The position numbers and the translations under genes were made by a program. From contig NC_090956.1 in assembly GCF_040807025.1 (NCBI RefSeq), forward strand, positions 4,142,517-4,206,516: DNA of 64,000 nucleotides. Direction: 5' to 3'. How positions within the stretch are numbered: the stretch's first letter is position 1; each line of letters opens with the position of its first letter. Under the pieces are notes generated by a model. That model saw nothing but the letters and a program-made list of their open reading frames with translations, was not told the origin of the DNA and ran no database searches. The stretch is from Struthio camelus (Eukaryota; Chordata; Aves; Struthioniformes; Struthionidae). This document shows, piece after piece, positions 26,701 through 36,139 of this stretch.

Positions 26701-29700
26701 ACGGCCGGCACGGTCGCCGTCTCCCGCCTGCCGATTCCAAAAGCGCTCAAGGCTCCCTGGAGGCAGAGACCTGCTTCTGGCAGAGCTCAAGAGGAAAGTC
26801 ACCACAAACGCTGTGGTTGCAACCTCCAAAGAGGAAATTTGGGTGGTTTCAGCTCTGCTCTGCCCCCAGGTTTTGCACGCTTTCAAGCCCAAGAGAACAT
26901 CGCTGATGGGTGCATCAGGAGCAGCAGTCACACAGCAGGAATGGGGAAGGTGACACAGTGGGTATCACACCCCACTCCCTCCCCAAACAAGCAGGCTTTT
27001 CGGCCCAGAGCATGGCTTCCAGGAACCGAGAGAGGCACAGCAGTCCTCGTTTAATATTTTGCACGCTCCAAGAAGGATGCTGCATGGACCACCGGAGACC
27101 TGCAGCATCCGGCCAACAACCCCAGCACGCAGGAGGCTCTGCGCAAATTCACACTCCCATAACAATCCCAAAGGCCAGGGATCTAGCCCGGCTTCAGCGG
27201 TTAAGCTGCTTACATCTTGGTTTCTCTGGCTGTACAGTATTTCCCCTGCGCTGTATGTCACTTGGCGAGACACGGAGGAGCAGGGCCAAACCTGACCACG
27301 GCACGCTGCAGCACTGCCAGCATACGTACACAACCGCTCCCGGAGCAAAGCTGCCTCCCTTCCCTGGCTCCAAGGCGGCCGCTCACCGCATCGCGTGGTC
27401 GGAGGCAAGCGGGAGGGCAACTTAAACACCCGCTAAACCCAGAGGAAGGAAGCAATGGCTGCAGAGACCCTAGAGATTGTGAGACTGAGCAAAGCAGAGG
27501 TGAGGTGCTGGAAATGGCGACGGAAGAGCTGCTGCCTCCAGAGCTCATGGAGGCCACCGGCAGAGCCTCGACCTGCCTGGGTTTTGTGGTCTAGCAAGCC
27601 TTGAGTTTCATTCCAAGCTGGGTTTTCTCCAGCCCAGCCCAAGGCCGAGTCCCTGGGCAACTCTGGGGACAGCTCAGGGACAGCCACCCACCCCGAGTCA
27701 GCACCCTCTCCAGCCACCTCCGGCTCTCCCGTAAAGGCACGTTTGCACAGCAGGGTCCAAGCGCAAGCCGGCTGCTGCACATCACCCAGCACCAGGCCAT
27801 GCTTTAAACCACCACCATATTTCACCATGCAAGAGCAGCCCAAAGCAGACTGAACGGACCAGACCCGGGGCCCCCGGCACAGCGGAGCACGCAGCGCTGC
27901 GGCTGCAAGGCGGCCTGCCAGGCACCGCGCACGTCCCGGCCCTCCCGAAGCACTGGCACCCCTGACCGAGCCGCGGCAAACCCCAAACAAAACAGCTGCC
28001 CAGACAAACTGCTGCGTGGGCAGCAGGAGCGACCGACGGACCGGAGGAACAGGAAGGGGAAAGGCTGAATTCACCCTTCGTGCAAACATCAAGCCTCTTT
28101 CTACAAATACCCAAGCCCTGTCCCCAGCCCCAGCCTGCACTTTGCAGGTCTGTGCCAGGGTCCAAGCACTGCCATTGGCTTAGGCGGTCCCAGCAAGAGC
28201 TGGAGGACGCCAGCTGTGATTTGCACAAACAGCAGCAAAACCACACCGGGTGAGGGAAGGAAAAGGCCTTTCAAGCCCAGATCCCCCTCCAGATCAGGCC
28301 CAGCAACCCCAAAGCACAGGCTACGCCTTGCAGCAAGCAGGGGTATCTAACCACCTCCCACGATGGAGCTTCCTCAATGCCTGCGAGAAGCCACAACATC
28401 TCTCCAGAGCGCTGGAGAGGGGATTTATCACTTCCCCGGGTGCCAGAGGAGATAAGGTATGGCGCCATGCAAAAAAAAAAAGCAGAAAATAAGTGTGCAA
28501 AGGGGCCAGTTCTCCAGAAACCCAGCAAGCATTCAACACCACCTTCAACCGCCCAGCAGCCCGCAAGCCAGGGTTTGCCTAGGCAAAGAGAGCCCTGCCC
28601 TCTCCCTTGGGCCAAAGGGAGCGAGAAGCGCACCCAAAGCTGACCCCGGCCACCGCAGGGGCCAAGGATCCACGGAGGTCATCGGCCTCCAGCAAATTCA
28701 CATGGGGACGAGGAGGCAGGACCTCGGGGAAGAGCAAACAGCTGCCAGCAAGCCGACCGGCAAAAGACGTTTGCCGCTTGCAAACGCCAGCTCTGCGTGA
28801 AAGCGTGCGGCGTTCCCATAACGTGACGCTGCCGCCTCTCGAGCTCCGGATCGGACCGCGCTGTCCCCCCCAGCTGCGGCGAGACCCAGCACGGCCCCCT
28901 CACGGCCTTCCCCGGGTGGGACCTCCGCTCGCGCAGGTCTGCAGAAGGAAGCAAAGGGCATCCCGGCCCTCCGCTGCCTCCTGGCCACCCCCAGGTAGGG
29001 CCGGCTGCCCTGGACGCGCTCCCGGAGTCCCACAGCTCCCGCATTCCTCCCTGCTGCAGCGGCCCACGGAGGCGGGCTTGACATTTGCAGAGAATCTTCC
29101 CGTTTGGTCCTAATAATTAGTCAATTACAGGCGGATTTTTGCAGCATGATACAACCAGCCGGGGAGCAGAGAACGCAAGCACGCAGGGGCTGCTTTCCAG
29201 GAAAGAGGGGGTTTTTCCTCCTCCGAGGAGCAGGGGGCGGAGGCGAAAGCCTGCCCAGCGCTGGCTCCTGCCGCCCTGGGGGGTAACGCGGCGCGAGACG
29301 CGCCCCGGGGCCCGCAGAGCAAGGAACCGGCCGCGAGCCAGGGCCACGCAGCCCAGTCGGCACAAGCTACCCTGAAGCCTCTCTTGCTCTCGCTCCCTTT
29401 GCACCTGGCGGTGCTGCACAAAATGCATTTGCTTTCCGGCCAGCCGCGTCCCGCACGCAGCACTTCTCCAGCACGGCCAAGCCCCAAAAGCACTCGTTTC
29501 CGGCCACGGTTCGAGCGGCGAGACACGAGCCCTCTCCCCCTCGACCGTGCATGCAGCGGGGGCAAGGCAAGGTCCTGGGCAGCGCGCACAGATGTTAGCA
29601 GCCCTGGGGACTTTATCCTTGCAAACCATACGTGTGCAGAGCCTTGCAGGAAGGGAACGAGCTGGCCTGCAGGTCCCCCCCCCGAGCCCTATTTCCAATG

Positions 29701-32700
29701 AAACCCTGACCCCGAGCCAGCCAGTCCCAGAGACGCGATCGCAGCTACAGCCAGAAGGATCCTGTGTTTCGAAGCTGCGAAGCAAAGCCAAGCCGGCGCA
29801 GAGCCCCCGCAGCCCCTGCTCCGGGGCAGCGCGGCGAAGGCGGCAGGAGAAGCAGCGCTTGGCAGTGTCGAGGGCTCAGGAATCGGGACAATGCTTCTGG
29901 GAAGAGAGAGAAGGTAGCAGGGATTTGCCCGCTCTACCAAACACCAGCGCTCTCCGACCTCGGGGTGGTTCGCGCAGGCAGGAGACCGGCCTGTTCAGCG
30001 TCCAGAACAGTAGAAAAGTGATAACATCCAAAGGAAGAAACTCTCCACCGTTGGGCAGGGGCATTACGGGCCAGGGTAGGAGAAGGGAGTGGGATAAGCG
30101 CGCAAGCACCATTTTCTAACTGGGTGGTCCTTTGGGCATCCATGCCACAACGTTTTTAAAAACAAAACAAAACAAGACAGTGTTAGCTGGAAAAATGTCC
30201 TCAAATTCCTCTATCTGTGCCAGTGCCCATGCCCCGGGAGAGCTCATGCATGGCGAAAATTAAAAGCAACTGCTTTACACTCTGCATTTCTTCCAGTTCA
30301 GGCCAAGCGTAATTTTGAGGTTAATTCCCAACCTGTTTCTGCCGTGGGGGGGGGGGGGGGGGCCACTTCATTTTCCCTACAAACCAGCTGCCTGCATGTG
30401 CATTCAAGCACGGTTCAGTCCTAGCCAGCCAGGGGAATCCACTCCCCAAAGGCTGGCACAGCTAGCAGGGGACCCAGGGAGACACCTCCGCAAAACCCCT
30501 GGGATGGCTTCCTCCGGAAGAGGCTCTCGCTGGAAAGGCTGAGCTGTGTTTGCCACTGGGTTTTTCCTGGAGAAGAGAAAAGGGTCCCCGGGACAGGCTC
30601 TGGAAAGTTGATTCCCGCATGAGGTTTGCAGAAGGTTACGTGGGCCCAGGTGCTCTCCGGCAGGGTGGTGCCAGTCCAGGGCCGTCTTGCCAGGAAGAAG
30701 GGAATTCCCAGCCCTGCGGGGAAAGGGGCAGTGCAAAGGGCAGCTGGCAACCGCTGGGTTAAGGGGCCTCGCACGCCTGGCTGCTCATCCGGGAGCAGTG
30801 TCACTGGCTCTGTCCTGGCAGCAATTACTGACGGCATTTTGTCCATCTGGAACCACCGACCTACCCGTGCGATGGAAACACGGGATCCTGCTACCAGCAT
30901 CGCACGTGTTAGCAGGGCACTGCCAGCCTGCACCGATGCTTTCGGGGGCTCCGGATCCGGCAGAGCTCCAGCGGCAGGTCATCCCAAAGGAGGGAGCGGA
31001 CGCAGCGGTCCCCGGCGTGCCTTCGGGGCAGCCGCCCGGTGGGATGCGGCTCCGGGATCCGGGGCACGTCTGCTCCCACGCACGGCCCCGAGCTGGGGGG
31101 GCACCCGCCTCGCCAGCCCGGCCGCGCACAAAAACAACTCGTGAACGGAGCGCTCTCAGGATTAGGGATTTAGCCTCCGTGCAGCTCTTTGAAGTTGGAA
31201 GCACTAAGTCCGATTATTATTAGAGAGCTCCAGTTCATTAATCCTGATGTTTGGGGCTGGATCCCCCCCCCCCCCGCCCTGCTCTTAATTAGGTTCCCGA
31301 GGAAGAGGGGAATCCACCACTATCGCCAAGTCTTTGCAACGCTGCACAAACACGTGCCACGGTCTCTGCCCCCGGGAGCTCGCAGCCCCCAAGGGCGCAG
31401 GACACCTGAGGAAGCAGGAGAGGCGCCTACTAACGCCCACGCAGGTATTTTTACATAATAAAAATCCAAAAAAATGCCAACGCGTTACGCATCAAGTATC
31501 TTCACCTTTCCAGCAAGCCAAGTAGAAAGGTCAGATGACTCAAAAGGGCTCTTCTAGCCTGACTCTAGGTAACAACCGGCCCGCTGCAACGCGCTCCAAG
31601 CGCGGCCCCTTTCCGCGGGGACACGCTGAACACAGGGCTGGACCACTCTGCTGCCTGCGATCCCCCCAACCGACGCGGTCTTTAAAAAAAAAAAAAAGTT
31701 GAATTAAGAGAACAGATGCTAACCGAACCGTTACTCCAGGGTGTGCTTTGCGCTGAGCACACACCCCCACGTACGACCCAGCTCCGCTTTCCAGAGCAAA
31801 GCTTCCTCCTCCGACGAGTAATATTAATTAGGAGGCAACGTATGGCAAGAATGCGGGAAAATGAAGTTTGCTGCACCGGGCCGGGCCGGGCACATCCATT
31901 TAATGGGCTCCTTCGGTACGGGGAGGGCTCGGGGGAGGATATAAGGTCAGGGGAGCTCTGCGAGGAAGCGCGGCACGGGAGGCTGCATATATATGTATAT
32001 ATATTGCACACTACCATAAAGCCACCATCTTATCTCTAAAGTGAGATTACTTCACCCTGGCTGGAAACGCGGAGTCAAGGACGAGCGCGGCGTTTTCCCG
32101 ACCAGAACGGCCCGGTTCGTCGGACAATGAACCCCGCGCGGTGTCCGGATCCGGCCCCCCCCGGGCCACCTCCCGCACGGACACCCGCGGGAAGGAGGAG
32201 CGGAGGGGACCCAAGGGGGAAAACAAAGCCACCGAGGGCTCCTCTCCGGACGGACAAAACCCGGCTCCCGGCGGCGGGGACGGACGGGAGGACGCCCCCG
32301 GGTCCCAACGGTGGGGATGGACGGGAGGACGGCTTGACTTCTGCCCCGGCCGAGGATCGCGACCGGGAGGCATTTCTGGAGCGGCGAAACCCCGGGCAGG
32401 GCATCGCCGGGGCTGTGGGAAAGGGGAAGGTCGGGATGGGGGGGTTCTTCCCAAACATCCGTCGGGATGGCTCCTTTGTCTGGGCGCGCTGCGCGCTGAC
32501 ACTCCCCCTGCCCTCCCCTCCCCTTCCCGCACACACCAAGGCATTTTTTCCAGTTACATTTTTTCCATATTAGCCTTCAGATTTCATTATGTTCCCCCCC
32601 CCCCCCCCGCAACGAGCCCAGCAATATGTCTGATCGCATTTCCATAATAGGATTGTGAGCAGAGATGTCAGATCCAGCGCAGAAAGGTGTGGGAGGAGGC

Positions 32701-34394
32701 AGCGCCGCGCTGCTCCCATTAGCCCGCCGGCGCTGGCGGACCACCCCCCCCCCCCCCCCCCCAAATTCAACCGCCCGAGGTGCATTTGCCAGCTGCTTTC
32801 GCACTGGGCCTCCCTGGCCTGAGGGAGGGCGGGGAGAGGCCTGGGAGGAAGAGGAGGAGGAGGAGGAAGGCCTGACCCTAGCGGGGCTGGGGACCCCCCC
32901 ACTTTGGGGCTGGCACCCCAAGAAGGGCAGCAGTCACCTTCCCACGTTTCCCTCTTCCCCCCCCCACCCCACCGCGGGAAATCCGGGGAGCTGCAGGGAG
33001 AGCAGGAGGGCCGGGGCCTTTCGAGGAGGATTTGGGTTTTGGAAGTCAAGTTCTTCCCGGGACTTTCAGCATCTCCCTCCGCCAGGGCCATGGGAGCCCC
33101 CCTTCACCTTTGGGACTGCCACCCACCCCAGCCCCACGCTGCACCCCGAAATGCACTGGATCCACCCCAGAGGCAGGTGCTGGTCCCCAAACAGCCTTGG
33201 GAAAGGGCTGAAGCTCCAGGTTCTCCCAGTGGAAGGAACCACCAGGACAGGGCCTACAGGACCAGTGGGTGGGCACCCAGGGGAAGGCCAGGTGTCCCCA
33301 TGGAGACAGTGGGCACCCAAAGGGCCACAGCATGCCCTATGGGGCCACTGGTTACCCATGGGACCCAATGCTATCTGTGGGGTCAGTGGGCACCTCATAC
33401 GGACACTGGGCATCCCATGGGGACCCCACACTATCTATAGGGTCAGTGGGCACCTCATGGGGCCCAAGGGTTACCACGGGACCCCATGTTATCCATGGGT
33501 TGGAGGGTGCCCAATGAAACCTCTGCACGCTCCAGGGGACCTGAGGGCACCCATGGGGCCCTGCACTATCCATGGGGCCAGGAGGTACCTCATGGGACCC
33601 CATGCTATGCATGAGACCCCAGGCTACACAGTGAACCCCCAGCTACCCTTGGGGTCAGGGAGAAACCATGGGACCCTAGAGACCCATGGGATCCTAGGCT
33701 ATCCATGGGGCCCCCGGGCACCCACGGGACCCCCGAGCACCCCAGGCTATGCACGGGGACAGCAGGCACCCACGGGAGCCCTGGGCACCCCACAGGACCC
33801 CGGGCATCCACAGGACCCCCGGGCACCCCACGGGACCCCAGGCTACGCACGGGGCCAGCAGGCACCCACGGGAGCCCCGGGCACCCCACGGGACCCCAGG
33901 CTACGCACGGGGCCAGCAGGCACCCACGGGAGCCCCGGGCACCCCACGGGACCCCAGGCTACGCACGGGGCCAGCAGGCACCCACGGGAGCCCCGGGCAC
34001 CCCACGGGACCCCAGGCTACGCACGGGGCCAGCAGGCACCCACGGGAGCCCCGGGCACCCCACGGGACCCCAGGCTACGCACGGGGCCAGCAGGCACCCA
34101 CGGGAGCCCCGGGCACCCCACGGGACCCCAGGCTACGCACGGGGCCAGCAGGCACCCACGGGAGCCCCGGGCACCCCATGGAGCCAGCAAGCACCCCAGA
34201 GGGGCGGAGAAGCAGCGCCGGGCACAAGAGGGGGCACCGTTTTGGGGCGAGGCGGGGCAGAAGAGGGAACCCACCTGGTTGAGGTCCTCGTCGTTGAGCA
34301 GGTGGGACTCGCGGGGCTTGAAGCAGTTCTGGCACTTGCTCTTGTTGAAGATGTTGGCCTGGAACTTCCTGCAGGGGTTGTCCTTGGCGGCCAT
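17707..34394 (-). CDS. MPRIP: MPRIP, myosin phosphatase Rho-interacting protein, 5' three coding exons (partial)
   Basis: MPRIP (p116RIP, M-RIP) is an actin-binding scaffold. It links RhoA and the myosin-phosphatase targeting subunit to stress fibres and so helps control myosin light chain phosphorylation. The three exons join in phase 0 to give 88 codons that match the human N-terminus almost residue for residue: 40 codons, then 26 starting AKPIYGGWLL, then 22 starting KWQRRFFILY. Exons 2 and 3 are the start of the first PH domain. All four internal splice sites are canonical. The start at 34394 matches the human initiator and has G at -3 and +4. Intron 1 is 13.9 kb, intron 2 about 2.5 kb, and intron 3 exceeds 17.7 kb. 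The rest of PH1, PH2 and the coiled-coil tail lie off the left edge. The gene is divergent from TNFRSF13B. Confidence 0.96.
17773..20250 (-). other. MPRIP: MPRIP intron 2
   Basis: Bounded by the exon 2 donor and the exon 3 acceptor. It contains a T12 run near 18762 and moderate GC content. No additional exon, RNA gene or repeat family was recognised. Confidence 0.85.
20251..20328 (-). CDS. MPRIP: MPRIP coding exon 2 (start of first PH domain)
   Basis: Twenty-six codons, phase 0 at both ends, encode AKPIYGGWLLLAPEG through VHRSR. The acceptor is TTTCGTTGCAG and the donor is CGG|GTAAGT. The GGWLLLAP segment is the typical first beta strand of a PH domain. Identity with human MPRIP is nearly complete over this exon. 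Confidence 0.97.
21083..21097. repeat. Poly-G run (G15)
   Basis: Fifteen consecutive G at the left edge of the 21-23 kb CpG island; length-unstable. Confidence 0.9.
21120..22800. promoter_or_regulatory. Large CpG island in MPRIP intron 1, candidate alternative promoter
   Basis: A long CpG-dense region lies about 1-2.5 kb upstream (in gene sense) of MPRIP exon 2. It contains an ATG-to-donor module at 22258-22202 on the minus strand. An island of this size inside an intron usually marks a promoter. Poly-C and poly-T runs interrupt it near 21319, 21700 and 22117. Confidence 0.5.
22202..22258 (-). CDS. Candidate alternative first coding exon of MPRIP
   Basis: On the minus strand an ATG at 22258 (G at -3 and +4) opens nineteen codons, MGRRGAGAGAERDAAAAVQ, ending at a consensus CAG|GTGAGG donor. 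Phase 0 fits MPRIP exon 2 (20328), 1.9 kb downstream, so a spliced product would read ...AAAAVQ followed by AKPIYGG. It sits in a CpG island. The Ala/Gly-rich peptide has no homologue I know, so this is inference from signals. It could equally be a non-coding first exon or chance within GC-rich DNA. Confidence 0.35.
22803..32040 (-). other. MPRIP: MPRIP intron 1, middle part
   Basis: No exon recognised. It contains CpG-richer patches at about 23080-23560 and 28800-29600, an A-run near 26370, a poly-G run near 30345-30361, and a TATA/CATATA palindromic stretch at about 31984-32006. Open frames on either strand are short and featureless. Confidence 0.7.
32060..32540. promoter_or_regulatory. CpG island in MPRIP intron 1
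   Basis: CpG-dense block about 1.9 kb downstream (in gene sense) of exon 1. It may be an outlying part of the main promoter domain. No exon was identified. Confidence 0.4.
32744..32762. repeat. Poly-C run (C19)
   Basis: Nineteen consecutive C; the MPRIP sense strand carries G19. A second C run lies near 32597-32609. Capable of G-quadruplex or i-motif formation and length-unstable. Confidence 0.9.
33245..34178. repeat. 58-bp minisatellite, degenerate left, perfect right
   Basis: From 33820 to 34178 a 58-bp unit (containing GGCTACGCACGGGGCCAGCA) recurs about six times with essentially no change; copy starts are at 33841, 33899, 33957, 34015, 34073 and 34131. From about 33245 to 33820 related but diverged units with 58-60 bp spacing are visible, for example GGTCAGTGGGCACCTCAT at 33381 and 33441. 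The array lies in MPRIP intron 1 and ends about 97 bases from the exon 1 donor. Because 58 is not a multiple of 3 and the unit lacks stops, the plus strand is open in all three frames with the same 58-residue Gly/Pro-rich repeat. These frames are not genes. Confidence 0.95.
34275..34394 (-). CDS. MPRIP: MPRIP coding exon 1
   Basis: Forty codons run from ATG at 34394 to a CAG|GTGGG donor (last exon base 34275). The peptide starts MAAKDNPCRKFQANIF; human starts MSAAKENPCRKFQ, from memory. It carries one early Cys and a later Cys-x2-Cys pair (CQNC) and ends in DEDLNQ. In the human protein this region lies within the F-actin-binding N-terminal part. The reading frame stays open upstream of the ATG through a GC-rich leader but contains no further ATG. 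The 58-bp minisatellite lies under 100 bases inside the following intron. Confidence 0.97.
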
Positions 34395-34446
34395 GGCGCG
34401 CCCCGCGCCCGCTGCGCGCCCGCTCAGCGCCCCGCGGAGCGCCCGC

Positions 34447-34473
34447 CCGCCGCCGCCGCCGCCGCCGCCGCCG
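34447..34473 (-). repeat. (CGG)9 trinucleotide repeat in MPRIP 5' leader
   Basis: Nine uninterrupted CCG units on plus, CGG in MPRIP sense, lie 53 bases upstream of the ATG. In the frame of MPRIP they read as nine Gly. That frame is open to a near-cognate TTG at 34502. A second, interrupted GGC/GGT tract follows at about 34525-34560. Confidence 0.9.
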
Positions 34474-34578
34474 CGCCCATGGCCGGCCCGCGGCCGCCGC
34501 AAAGCAAAGCGCCGGCGGAGGGCGGGCGGCGGCGGCGGCGGTGGTGGCGGCGGGCGGTGGTGGGGTGTGGGGGAGGCG

Positions 34579-34650
34579 TTAAAAAATAATAATTAAAAAA
34601 AAAAATAAAAGAGCTTAATAAATAAATAATTTATTAAAAAAAAAAAAAAA
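34579..34650. repeat. AT-only island in the MPRIP upstream region
   Basis: About 70 bases of almost pure A/T (A11 and A15 runs, AATAAATAAATAATTTATT) are embedded between two CpG-rich blocks, some 185 bases upstream of the MPRIP start codon. In MPRIP sense it is T-rich and includes TTTATT words. It could be a nucleosome-free core promoter element or an old insertion tail. Confidence 0.7.
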
Positions 34651-34894
34651 GAGGGAGGGAGGGGTGTGGGGAAGGAGGCGGAAATAAACGGCAAGGCTGC
34701 AACTCAGCGGCCGCGCACGGCGGGCGGTAAGCGCGCAGGGTGCAATGCCCGCCCCGGCCCCGGCCGCGGTGCTCGGCGCTGCAGGCCCCGCTGCCGCCGC
34801 CGCCGCCTGCGATTAATGCAAAGTTTCCAGCTCGCGGACCCAGGCGGAAACGGGAGGGGGAGGGCGGCGCCGCCAGGGCTGACGGACACCCCCG

Positions 34895-35045
34895 ACAGCC
34901 AATGGGAGCGGCCTCCTGCCGCTAACAAAAGATGGCTCTGGCCAATGGGCCGCGAGGGGCGGGGCGGGCGCGGCGTGGGGGGGAGGGGCGGGGCGCTGAC
35001 AGCTCGGGGGCGGGGCCTGCGCCAGCTCCGCCCCCGGGCGAGGTT
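34895..35045 (-). promoter_or_regulatory. MPRIP: MPRIP promoter region: paired CCAAT boxes and GC boxes
   Basis: Two CCAAT boxes (34899-34903 and 34942-34946, 43 bp apart) are followed by three GGGGCGGGGC-type Sp1/KLF sites (about 34957, 34985 and 35007) and an inverted CCGCCCC at about 35027. An AAGATGGC word (YY1-like) at about 34930 faces plus. The block lies 500 bases upstream of the MPRIP start codon, in a CpG island without a clear TATA box at the usual place. The transcription start site itself is not visible; bidirectional activity is possible. Confidence 0.6.
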
Positions 35046-35085
35046 GGGGGGAGGCGGGCAGGGACCCCGGGCGGCCTCCCCGCCG

Positions 35086-36130
35086 TGCACGGCGCTGTAC
35101 GGGCCCCCCCCCTCCGGCTTGCACCGACCCCCTCACCGTGCACTGACCTCCCCCGCGCCGTGCACGGACCCCCCCCACCGTGCACACTCCCCCTCACACA
35201 CCTTGCACGACCCCCGCACCGTGCACTAACGCCCCCCCCCCACCCCCGCATGCACACACCCCCCCCGCATGCACACACCCCCTCCTGTGCACACACCCCC
35301 CTCCCGTGCACACACCCCCTCCGCGCATGCACACAGCCCCTCCCATGCACACACCCCCGCACCGTGCACACACCCCATCCCATGCACATCCCCCCCTGCA
35401 TGCACACACCCCCATGCACACCCCCCCGCATGCACACACTCCCTCCCATGCACATACCCCCCCATGCACGCACTCCCTCCCATGCACATACCCCCCTGCA
35501 TGCACACCCCCCGTATGCACACACCCCCCCATGCACACACACCCCCTTCTATGCACATCCCCCCCCCGCATGCACCCCCCCGCATGCACACAGCCTGCCA
35601 TGCACACCCCCCCTTCCATGCACATACCCCTCCGCATGCACACACCCCCGTGCATGCACACAGCCCCTTCCATGCACACACCCCCCCACCCCCTGCATGC
35701 ACACCCCCCATGTACACTCCCCTGCATGCACACACCCCTCCCATGCACACACCCCCCTGCATGCACATCCCCCCATGCACACCCCCCCATGCATGCACAC
35801 ACAGCCCGACTGCCCTTGGCATGCGGGGAAACCCCCAACCCTCATGAATTCCCCCCCCATGCATGCACGCCCTCACCATGCACTGACCCCCTGCATGCTC
35901 GCATGCCCCCCCTCAGGTATGGCCCCTCTCCTGATATGTACAGCCCCCCCTTCTCTTGCACAGGCCCCCCTCACTCCACATGGACAGCCCCCACCCTGCA
36001 CTGACCCCCCCCACATCGTGCACTGACCCCCACACCGCACACTGCTCCCCCCGCCGCGCCTGCGGCCCCCGCGTGCGCCCCCCCCCCACCGTGCATCGGC
36101 AGCCCCGCACCGTACAGCACCGTGCACAGC
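35086..36130. repeat. ~1 kb TGCACACA + poly-C degenerate repeat
   Basis: Units of roughly 12-16 bases, TGCACACA (or GTGCACTGA near the ends) followed by C4-C9, recur for about 1 kb with frequent ATGCATGCA variants. Short alternating purine-pyrimidine cores alternate with C runs. All frames are open for long stretches and read as Met-His-Thr-Pro or Gly-Val-Cys-Met repeats, which are artefacts. It lies between the MPRIP promoter and the next CpG island. Confidence 0.95.
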
Positions 36131-36139
36131 TCAGGACCC

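Noticed and set aside
33820-34178. Regular direct repeats resembling a CRISPR array
   Set aside because: Copies are contiguous 58-bp units without unique spacers, in vertebrate intronic DNA.
34395-34502. An N-terminally extended MPRIP starting upstream in frame
   Set aside because: No upstream ATG exists in this frame, and the start at 34394 matches human MPRIP. Kept only as a near-cognate initiation hypothesis in the CGG finding.
32665-34596. A 643-codon plus-strand open frame with collagen-like Gly-Pro repeats
   Set aside because: It is the stop-free 58-bp minisatellite read through, plus antisense of MPRIP exon 1. The same repeat peptide appears in all three frames, which is expected for a unit not divisible by three.
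34932-36026. A 364-codon frame of Met-His-Thr-Pro repeats and its Gly-Val-Cys antisense counterparts
   Set aside because: Simple-repeat translation of the TGCACACA/poly-C array; open in several frames with no start context, splice sites or domains.
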